Under the pieces are notes generated by a model. That model ran no database searches and was not told where the DNA came from. It saw nothing but the letters and a program-made list of their open reading frames with translations. Shown piece by piece: positions 1 to 5,941 of a stretch of 35,695 bases of DNA (position 1 is its first letter; the number at the start of each line of letters is the position of its first letter). The DNA comes from Actinomycetota bacterium (GTDB lineage Bacteria > Actinomycetota > Actinomycetes > Streptosporangiales > Streptosporangiaceae): NCBI GenBank assembly GCA_027314515.1, contig DAHVAR010000214.1, positions 1 to 35,695 on the forward strand, given 5' to 3'. A program made the position numbers and the translations under genes.

Positions 1-1
1 G

Positions 2-178
2 GCACTGAAGAACGAGCTGGTCCACCGCACCCAGTATCCGACCCGCGAGCACGCACGCCGTGACATTGCAAGGTATATCGAATTCTGGTACAATTCAAGG
101 CGCAGGCACTCCGGGCTTCAGTATCGGACCCCGCAGCAGGCCCGCAACGACTATCTGGAACGCCAGCTCACAGCGTGA
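2..178 (+). CDS. IS3-family transposase (OrfB), C-terminal end only
   Basis: The first 59 codons of this frame read as the end of an IS3-type DDE integrase (rve core). The segment FWYNSRRRHSGLQYRTPQQA is the typical tail: an FYN-like stretch, then RRRHS-L-Y-TP, which follows the catalytic glutamate in this family. The frame enters from the left edge, so the start, the catalytic residues and OrfA lie outside the window. It ends at a TGA, and an IS3-like terminal repeat follows about 14 bases later, as expected for the right end of such an element. Whether the element is intact or active cannot be judged from this piece. The family assignment is firm; the exact IS name is not known. Confidence 0.85.
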   Translation, partial: ALKNELVHRTQYPTREHARRDIARYIEFWYNSRRRHSGLQYRTPQQARNDYLERQLTA

Positions 179-191
179 ATTAGCCACAAAT

Positions 192-220
192 ACGCTGTCC
201 GAAATGTTCGGGGCAGATCA
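192..220 (+). repeat. Probable right terminal inverted repeat of the IS3-type element
   Basis: Read on the minus strand from 220, this begins TGATCTGCCCCGAAC, matching the TGA-CTGCCCC pattern common at IS3-family ends. It lies just downstream of the transposase stop. The left end is outside the window, so neither the match between the two ends nor a target-site duplication can be tested. Confidence 0.6.
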
Positions 221-324
221 AACCTCTCCGTGGAAGCCTTCGAGCAAGCCGAGGGTCACCATCAGCAAGGAAGATCGTGATCCAGAACATGGTTGGGCCC
301 ACAGCACCTCATGTGCGAAATACG

Positions 325-572
325 GGTCTAGAGGAACTGGGCATCGACATCACGGCGCCATCGGGTCCGCCCGTGCAAGAGGTTCGTGCCGACACGTTCG
401 ACATGCAGATCTGGCTGATCGAAGCGTGGACGGGGTCTCCGGTCAACGTCGCGCCAGACGAACACGATGCCGTCGCGTGGTTCACCGAAGATGCGCTTGG
501 AGAACTGTCCCTAGCTCATGACAGCTACCTGCCCCCATGTTCAGCAAGGTTCTTGCCGAGCATCGAGCCTGA
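325..572 (+). pseudogene. Remnant of a Nudix hydrolase (5' half missing, 3' frameshift)
   Basis: The frame from about 325 reads LEELGIDI, which looks like the last part of a Nudix box (the REx2EELG region). It continues with DTFDMQIWLIEAWTG and EHDAVAWFT, typical of the second half of a small Nudix hydrolase. The first half, including the GGxxE part of the box, is absent; sequence upstream does not resemble a Nudix domain and the IS3 end lies only 100 bases away. Near the 3' end the frame breaks in the C-run at 532-536. The other frame continues as MFSKVLAEHRA and stops at 572, the kind of C-terminus expected for the family. I infer a dead gene, truncated at its 5' side and then frameshifted. 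A translated open frame does run from 277 to 582, but it is unlikely to make a functional enzyme. Confidence 0.6.
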
Positions 573-729
573 CCACGACTGAACAAGCGCTTCTCATGCA
601 TGAGCGCGCGAGCCGCGAGAGAGCAGATCGACCGGATCTGTGACTGGCGCGCGCCGTTGCAGCCGCAGAGGTTAGGCCGCCCCGAACGGCAGGTCGGTGC
701 GCGGCCATCGATTACGTTCCGCGCCGTGA

Positions 730-970
730 CTACCCCGCGTTGGGCCGGTTGGCCAGGACAGCGGCGGCGCACTGGCGGGTGGTCATCCGCTCGGTATCAA
801 AGGTCCAGTCGTAATCGTGCGGCAACCGCGTGTCAGCGGCCAGAGACCAGCGACCGAAGCCCAGCTGGTAGCCGCGTCGCATGCAGCGAGCTGCGTTGCC
901 AGGGAGCGACGGTAGGCAGCGAGAATTGCGGCGCCAGTCGGCCCGACTGTGATCTCCGTGCGCGTCAGCC
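730..970 (-). pseudogene. Possible remnant of a P-loop kinase/phosphotransferase C-terminus
   Basis: On the minus strand, the frame covering 903 down to 730 reads HDYDWTFDTERMTTRQCAAA before a stop. This resembles the final YDL-VDT...ECA segment of chloramphenicol-phosphotransferase-like kinases. Just upstream a different minus-strand frame reads TEITVGPTGAAILAAYRRSL, which could be the preceding part, implying a frameshift near 903. No Walker A motif is seen further upstream. The call rests on pattern resemblance only. The surroundings (583-1145) otherwise show no convincing gene; the overlapping plus-strand frames are Arg/Ser/Ala-rich and lack any recognisable motif. Confidence 0.25.
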
Positions 971-1145
971 CGTCAGTGCCGGAATAACGGACTGACCCCC
1001 CGACGAACTTACCGGACTACTCGCTAAGCGATCTTGGACATCGTCGTGCAGCAGCACGCAGCAGGGATGCGGCGTGCTAGGCCGTCTTGCAGGTCAGCCT
1101 CTTTCACGGCGCCCAGGCTTAGTCAAGCCACCGGCACCGTAGGGC

Positions 1146-1475
1146 TCAGAAGCACAGACAGAACGGATGCCCCGACAGGTCGCTGTAGACCCGGAAAGTC
1201 GCACCGCCACCAGGCAGCCGCATAGCCCCGAGCGAGAAAGCCTGTTCCTCGGCCTGCTCGATGTCCTCCACGGCGATGTCCAGATGCATCTGCTGCGGGG
1301 GACCACCGCCCGGCCAGCCGGGCGGCTGAAGATTAGGAGCAAGCTGGAACGCCAGGCCTGGCCGGTCTACGGCGTCACCGATGACGACCCAGTGGTCGTC
1401 GTCTTGCGCCCGGACGAAGCCGAGGAGCTCTTGATAGAACGTCGCGAGCCCGCGCGGGTCGGGGGTGTCGATCAC
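1146..1475 (-). CDS. VOC-superfamily (glyoxalase/bleomycin-resistance-like) protein
   Basis: A 109-residue protein with the layout of a small vicinal-oxygen-chelate domain. It opens with VIDTPDPRGLATFYQELLGF, the usual first beta strand and helix. It continues with a central QMHLDIAVEDIEQAE segment and ends RVYSDLSGHPFCLCF, the typical last strand. Many actinobacterial proteins of this type are annotated only as glyoxalase-like or dioxygenase-like; the substrate cannot be told. The start is a GTG at 1473-1475, directly after an in-frame stop, with GGAAAG about 12 bases upstream. Relatives usually have a few more residues before this point, so the N-terminus may be slightly shortened. The family is clear; a specific function is not. 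Confidence 0.8.
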   Translation of the reverse strand: MIDTPDPRGLATFYQELLGFVRAQDDDHWVVIGDAVDRPGLAFQLAPNLQPPGWPGGGPPQQMHLDIAVEDIEQAEEQAFSLGAMRLPGGGATFRVYSDLSGHPFCLCF

Positions 1476-1688
1476 AAGGCCGTGTCACTTTCCGGTCGTA
1501 TCCGCAGTATGCCAGCGGAAGTCGGCCTACTCAGGGAGCTGGTACTTCGCGAGCGCACCAGCTTGGCCGGACAAAGGCACCTCAGCGCAATCGCATTGCG
1601 TGTCCGCGCGCGTTCGGTTAGATCATCGAGTGCTCTCCTGCGGGTGGCAGGCCGGGTTTGCAGGCGGGTGGCCGGACCGCGCCGACGG

Positions 1689-2063
1689 TCAAGGGTGGCC
1701 GGGCTCAAGGCCCCAGCAGATGACCTGCGCAGGGCGGATGCGGATGATTGCCCCGGGCGGCTCGCCGTCAGGGCCGGCCGCCTGGCTCAGAGCCTCTGCT
1801 TGGCCGCGCACCATGACTGCCCGGGGCCGCCATGGCGGGAGCACGTCATCGATGACCAGCGCCACGCTATGGTTGGCGACCGCGTTGCGGAATTTCCTTG
1901 TCCTGCCCAGATCCCGGCCGGTCACGTCGATCGTGTCCAGGGCCGGGTTGTAGGTCCAGCCGAGCGGAACCACGTGCGGGATGCCGTCCGCGCCGATGGT
2001 CGCCAGCCGCCCCAGGCGCCGCTCGGATAGGTATGCCAGCTCTGGCGGTGAGAACCCGGTCAT
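1689..2063 (-). CDS. PPOX-class F420-dependent (split-barrel) protein
   Basis: A 124-residue split-barrel protein of the pyridoxamine-phosphate-oxidase-like fold. Features seen are the opening LSERRLGRLATIGADGIPHV, the central LGRTRKFRNAVANHSVALVI and the VLPPWRPRAVMVRGQAE strand, ending IRIRPAQVICWGL. These match the actinobacterial subfamily usually annotated as PPOX-class F420-dependent proteins, which bind deazaflavin F420 or a flavin and reduce small molecules; the substrate is unknown. A strong ribosome site (GAGGAGG) lies seven bases before the ATG at 2063. The gene is divergent from the MarR gene at 2218, and the space between carries operator-like repeats, so MarR control is likely. 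Confidence 0.82.
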   Translation of the reverse strand: MTGFSPPELAYLSERRLGRLATIGADGIPHVVPLGWTYNPALDTIDVTGRDLGRTRKFRNAVANHSVALVIDDVLPPWRPRAVMVRGQAEALSQAAGPDGEPPGAIIRIRPAQVICWGLEPGHP

Positions 2064-2140
2064 GGTGCTTCCTCCTCGCTGTAATGAGCGGGAACTGGCG
2101 CAGCACGGCGGCCAGCGCCTGAGGCCATCACAACGTTCCG

Positions 2141-2177
2141 TTCTCTAGATGGTTGTTCTCTAGAGAATATTATCTAG
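2141..2177. promoter_or_regulatory. Operator-like cluster between the PPOX gene and marR
   Basis: Three copies of TCTAG sit at 2144, 2159 and 2173, spaced 15 and 14 bases. The middle one is the core of a perfect 12-bp palindrome, TTCTCTAGAGAA (2156-2167). The surrounding AT-rich stretch stands out from the GC-rich context. Its place between divergent genes, one encoding a MarR protein, suggests autoregulation and control of the PPOX gene. This is inference from position and symmetry. Confidence 0.6.
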
Positions 2178-2217
2178 GGCATCTTTCTCTTGTCAACTTT
2201 GGACTACGCTTGGGCGG

Positions 2218-2697
2218 GTGACGCAGAACGCGACCGAGCGGCCGGCCGGCCTGGCCGCCTGGGCCGAGCTGAGCGGGCTTGTTGACCAGGTGCGGGTACT
2301 GCTCAACCGGGACCTGCAGGCCGCCGCGGGACTGACGCTTGCCGAGAATCTGGTGCTTTGCCAGGTCGCTATGGCGCCCGGAGGACGCTTGCGGATGGCG
2401 GACATCGCCGCCACCCTGACCATCGCCAAGAGCGCGGTCACCAAGACCGTCGACCGGCTTGAAGAACGCGGCCTGCTGCGCCGCGAGCGCGACCTCGCCG
2501 ACCGCCGCGCGGTGTACGCAGCGCTCACGCCAGCAGGTGAGAAGGCGTTCGGCGTAGCGCAGCCGGCCTACCTCGACTCAGTCGAGCGCCACTTCGCTGG
2601 CTACCTCGGCGACGCGGCCAGCCGCCAGCTCTGCCAGCTTTCCAACCGGATCCGCACCAGCGGCCGTCCTGGTCCGCAGGGAACTGCCGGCGGCTGA
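2218..2697 (+). CDS. MarR-family transcriptional regulator
   Basis: A 159-residue winged-helix regulator. The reading-head region is seen as LRMADIAATLTIAKSAVTKT followed by VDRLEERGLL and the wing RRERDLADRRAVYAALT, with TPAGEKAF beginning the C-terminal dimerisation helices. MarR proteins usually repress a divergent gene and release DNA on binding a small ligand or on oxidation. Start is the GTG at 2218; no strong ribosome site precedes it. The divergent PPOX-class gene and the TCTAG palindromes between them suggest the two form one regulatory unit. The ligand is unknown. Confidence 0.88.
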   Translation: MTQNATERPAGLAAWAELSGLVDQVRVLLNRDLQAAAGLTLAENLVLCQVAMAPGGRLRMADIAATLTIAKSAVTKTVDRLEERGLLRRERDLADRRAVYAALTPAGEKAFGVAQPAYLDSVERHFAGYLGDAASRQLCQLSNRIRTSGRPGPQGTAGG

Positions 2698-2760
2698 CCG
2701 AAGGCCGCCGCCGGGTTCCCAGTGCGGGTGTTCAGGAGGACCCGGCAGCCGGGCAGTGGG

Positions 2761-3207
2761 TCAAGTGCACCAGCCGACGAGCCGCAGCCCCGTGATGATC
2801 TCGGGCTTGATGGCGATGACGTAGTCCATCTGGTCACCCACCCACGGCTCCAGAATCTGCTCGTACCGGCTGATCGCAGCAGGATCGTTGACCAGCCGAG
2901 CCATCCCGGTCGCGATCACGCTCCACCCGGTGTGCCGCACCGGGTCGATTGCATCGGCCTCATAGCAGACCACCGTGCCGTCTCCGGCGGCAGCCCGCGC
3001 CACGATCGCTGCCCCCAGATGCGACCGGATGACGATGGTCTGGTCGTCGACCTGGTGATTGACCGGGCGGATCGCAGGCAGTGCGTGCTGGGTGAATACG
3101 ATCCGGCCGAGCGACACGCCGCTCAGCAGCTGCCAGCACTCGGACTCGACCAGTTCCACGGTCTGCCGCCGCATGACCCTAGCTCGGATCTGCTCCTCTG
3201 TTGCCAC
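2761..3207 (-). CDS. Pyridoxamine 5'-phosphate oxidase-like flavin-binding protein
   Basis: A split-barrel protein of about 148 residues. Signature segments are ECWQLLSGVSLGRIVFTQ, LPAIRPVNHQVDDQTIVIRS and GWSVIATGMARLV, as in actinobacterial nitroreductase/PPOX-like proteins that bind FMN or F420. Start choice: the GTG at 3207 gives VATEEQIRARV before the conserved region; an in-frame ATG at 3174 (MRRQTVELV) and a GTG at 3258 are alternatives, and none has a clear ribosome site. The gene faces the marR gene tail to tail, 63 bases apart, so it is not in the same transcript. The substrate is unknown. Confidence 0.78.
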   Translation of the reverse strand: MATEEQIRARVMRRQTVELVESECWQLLSGVSLGRIVFTQHALPAIRPVNHQVDDQTIVIRSHLGAAIVARAAAGDGTVVCYEADAIDPVRHTGWSVIATGMARLVNDPAAISRYEQILEPWVGDQMDYVIAIKPEIITGLRLVGWCT

Positions 3208-3685
3208 GAACCCCTCTGTCGATCTACGTACGAGCCCTGGGCCACGCAGCCTCGGCACGCAAGCGCTCGCATATTAGCTACCGCGAGCATCAGGAGCCAG
3301 GGACCAAGGTCCCGAACCGCTCGATGCTGACGGGATCGCGCGGCATGATCTCCGCGCCAGGCAGGAAACCACTCCTCCACATCGGCTCCACACGCCCGGC
3401 AGCCGGTCTGCATGGCTATGCGGTCTTCTAGTGCACGAAGGCGGCGGCAGGCAAACTTTCTGGGGCGATGGCGCCGCGTGGGGGGTAGGTGTCTGGACGG
3501 TGCCCGCACGCTAGGCGACTGCGTCACCGATGGCCGGGGGGCAACTCGGTGATGGTCGGGGGTAACGCTGAGGCGGGTGCCGCCAGCACATCCACAGAAG
3601 CAGTGAGCGCGAGGGTGAGCGACGGCCCGGTGCACGGGCGATGAGTCGCTGAGAGCCCATTGCGTCCAGCTAACCGGCCGAATCG
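3208..3685. other. Region without a recognised gene
   Basis: About 480 bases with no frame that looks like a real protein. The open frames here are rich in Arg, Ser, Pro and Ala and show no family motif. The only structure noted is a 7-bp inverted repeat, TCACCGA at 3524-3530 and TCGGTGA at 3546-3552, around a G-rich 15-base loop. It could act as a weak terminator for the kinase gene downstream of whose stop it lies (minus-strand direction). Confidence 0.4.
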
Positions 3686-4267
3686 CTAACCAGCCGCGGT
3701 GAGTGCCGCATCGACCTCCGCTTCGGTTCGGCGGGTCAGCACTTGCGCCACGGTCTGCTCGGGGGTCAGCGCGGAAGTTTCCAGCCATAGCCCGATGCGG
3801 GGCGTCTCGGCGAGGAACCGGTCGAGGTCCTCGGGCGAGAATCCGCCCGGCCGGTAGGCCACTTTCCCGGTAGCCGCATGCCGCTCCTGCTCGCGTTGCC
3901 GCACTACTGCCATCGTCGGGCGAAGGACGACGAGATACCGCGGCCGCGCGGACAGCGACCGCAGCCAGCGGCTCACGTCGGCACCGAAGATGTTGTCCTG
4001 CACAACCGTGCAGAAGCCTGCTCGGCAGTACTCATCGGCGGCTCCGGCGGCCAGCCGGTAGCGCAGGTCAAGAAGCTGACGTGCCTCGGCGACGCGCTCG
4101 TCGCCGGCATGTACCCAGCCGCGAACGGCCCACCGGTAGAACTGCCCGCCGCGGATATGGACGCCGCGGGCGAACTGGCGGGCGAGCAGGTCCGCGATGG
4201 TCGACTTGCCTGCCGCTTGCACGCCGGTCACCAGCCACACGCCGTGTCCGGATCGGCTAGCCCGCAT
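3686..4267 (-). CDS. P-loop kinase / chloramphenicol-phosphotransferase-like ATPase
   Basis: A 193-residue P-loop protein. Walker A is GVQAAGKST at residues 15-23. A basic lid-like segment (VVRQREQERHAATGKVAYRP) and a C-terminal IGLWLETSALTPEQTVAQVL end resemble chloramphenicol phosphotransferase and related small-molecule kinases, which transfer phosphate from ATP to a hydroxyl group. The true substrate cannot be told. The ATG at 4267 lies inside the end of the upstream GNAT gene, overlapping by 11 bases, so the two are translationally coupled. Longer in-frame extensions upstream run antiparallel to the GNAT coding frame and are not credible. Confidence 0.8.
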   Translation of the reverse strand: MRASRSGHGVWLVTGVQAAGKSTIADLLARQFARGVHIRGGQFYRWAVRGWVHAGDERVAEARQLLDLRYRLAAGAADEYCRAGFCTVVQDNIFGADVSRWLRSLSARPRYLVVLRPTMAVVRQREQERHAATGKVAYRPGGFSPEDLDRFLAETPRIGLWLETSALTPEQTVAQVLTRRTEAEVDAALTAAG

Positions 4268-4928
4268 CGCGCCGACCAGGTGCCAGGTCGAACAGCGGCA
4301 GGCACGGCTCAAGGCCGGTGATCGTGACGGGAAGGGTTTGCCGTGATGCCCACGTCTGGCGGTCGAGCCGCAACCGCAGAGTCCGGACCGGCTGCCCCCG
4401 GCTGACTTGCCGATCCTCGCCATCGGCGGCGTAGCCGAGCTTGCGCGAGACGCCGAGCGACGCCGGGTTGTCGGCGAAGGCTCGAGATGTCGCATATTCC
4501 GCTCCCAGCCCGGCAAACGCCAGATGGAGCACAGCGGCCCGCATCTCAGTCCCTATGCCCAGGCCCTGATGGTCCAGGCCGAGCCAGGACCCGGTGCTGA
4601 CCTCGCGGAGCACGGCGAAGTCGCGGGCGGACATGCCCTGAGTTCCGACAACCGTGCCCTCACGAACCACGACCAGGTCGAGTGACCAGTGCTCTGACTT
4701 CCAGGCCGCCCGCTGTGACCAGTGATACCGAAGTACGCTGCGGGCCCGCTCTGGCGCCGGGACATCGGTCCATGCGACCGCGAACGGCTGCACTGCCGGA
4801 TCGTGCACACCAGAAGCAGCGAGCCTGGCGAGCGCATCCAGGTCGCTGTCGGACGGCACTCGCAATTCCAGCCTCGGCGTTCGCAGCCGCAACTGAGGCA
4901 GGGGCCACCATGCACTCATAGGGGTCAT
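4257..4928 (-). CDS. GNAT-family N-acetyltransferase (RimJ/RimL-like)
   Basis: A 223-residue acetyltransferase. It starts with LRTPRLELRVPSDSDLDAL, the usual RimJ/RimL opening. The acetyl-CoA-binding motif is in SWLGLDHQGLGIGTEMRAAV (the Q/RxxGxG pattern), followed by AEYATSRAFADNPASLGVSR, typical of this subfamily. It ends with strand-rich sequence past the usual end point. It acetylates an amine on a small molecule or a protein N-terminus; the acceptor is unknown. Start is ATG 4928, with another ATG three codons later. It is followed directly by the overlapping P-loop kinase, so the pair may modify the same class of compound, perhaps in resistance; that is inference. Confidence 0.82.
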   Translation of the reverse strand: MTPMSAWWPLPQLRLRTPRLELRVPSDSDLDALARLAASGVHDPAVQPFAVAWTDVPAPERARSVLRYHWSQRAAWKSEHWSLDLVVVREGTVVGTQGMSARDFAVLREVSTGSWLGLDHQGLGIGTEMRAAVLHLAFAGLGAEYATSRAFADNPASLGVSRKLGYAADGEDRQVSRGQPVRTLRLRLDRQTWASRQTLPVTITGLEPCLPLFDLAPGRRDAG

Positions 4929-5191
4929 TGTCGGCTGACCGCCTGGCTGGCGGCACCCGATTTTCGCCACGGGGGTCCAGCGCCCTCTAGGCCCGAGTCG
5001 CTCCGCGGCAGGCAGGGCGACATATCGGTTATGTTCCGAGGCGTGCGATGTGCGACAGCGGAGCTGACAGGACGCCAAGATCAGCGGTCCCGGACGGCGC
5101 TGACGGCCGGGCTATCTGGCGAGCCCGGCTAATCTGTGACTGCCATGCGGGATGGCCGGAGCTTCCCGCGCACATCTCGGCGGGAGGCTGC

Positions 5192-5905
5192 GTGCAGTAT
5201 CGGTTGTCCAGGGCGCTTGCAGGGCCGTTTCTCCGGCTGCTGGCCAGGCCCACGGTGATTGGCGCGGAGCACATCCCGGCTGCCGGGCCAGCCATCCTGG
5301 CATCGAACCACCTCTCCGTGATCGACTCGATCTACCTGCCGCTCATGCTGGAACGGCCAGTCAGCTTCGCGGCCAAGTCGGAGTACTTCAACGGCACCCG
5401 GTTGCGGGACCGAGCCGTTGGTGCGTACCTGCGATCGACTAATCAGCTCTCTACCGACCGCACCGGCGGCCGGGCCGCCCTGGCGATGCTCGATGCCGCC
5501 GTGCGCCATCTGAACTCCGGGGAGCTGTTCGGCATATACCCGGAGGGAACGCGGTCGCCCGACGGTCGGTTGTATCGTGGCCGGCCCGGTATCGGGTTCC
5601 TCGCACTGCAGTCGGGCGCGCCGGTGATACCGGTCGCGATGATCGGGACCGACCGCATCCTGCCGCCGGGACGCCGGGTGCCCAGGCCAGGCAAGATCGA
5701 GATCAGGATCGGCGAACCGCTCGAGTTCCCCGAACTCCGCGGTCAGCCCGCTGGGGCGAGGCAGCGGCGTGCGGTCACCGACCAGGTAATGCATGCCATC
5801 CAGCAGTTGTCCGGGCAGGAGTTCGTGCCGATGTATGCCTCGGCCCGCAAGGAGGAACTCGCGGCCGCCCGCGCGAACCATCACAAGGGAACGGCTGCGA
5901 GCTGA
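5192..5905 (+). CDS. 1-acyl-sn-glycerol-3-phosphate acyltransferase (PlsC family)
   Basis: A 237-residue acyltransferase. The HX4D catalytic motif is in LASNHLSVIDSIYLP, and the second glycerophosphate-binding motif is GIYPEGTRSPDGRLYRGRPG. A later APVIPVAMIGTDRIL segment is also typical. The enzyme places the second acyl chain on lysophosphatidic acid at the inner face of the cytoplasmic membrane; other acceptors are possible in this broad family. The start is GTG 5192, preceded by GGGAGG five bases upstream; a longer frame back to 5048 exists but has no ribosome site or family similarity. An 8-bp inverted repeat, GCCGGGCT (5106-5113) and AGCCCGGC (5122-5129), lies in the 263-base gap shared with the divergent GNAT gene. 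Confidence 0.88.
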   Translation: MQYRLSRALAGPFLRLLARPTVIGAEHIPAAGPAILASNHLSVIDSIYLPLMLERPVSFAAKSEYFNGTRLRDRAVGAYLRSTNQLSTDRTGGRAALAMLDAAVRHLNSGELFGIYPEGTRSPDGRLYRGRPGIGFLALQSGAPVIPVAMIGTDRILPPGRRVPRPGKIEIRIGEPLEFPELRGQPAGARQRRAVTDQVMHAIQQLSGQEFVPMYASARKEELAAARANHHKGTAAS

Positions 5906-5941
5906 CCGGCTTACGGGTGCTGACTGGCCGGCTGCGTCCGG

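Noticed and set aside
600-995. Plus-strand frame in the left gap as a gene
   Set aside because: Arg/Ser/Ala-rich with no motif and no ribosome site; the opposite strand offers a better, though weak, explanation.
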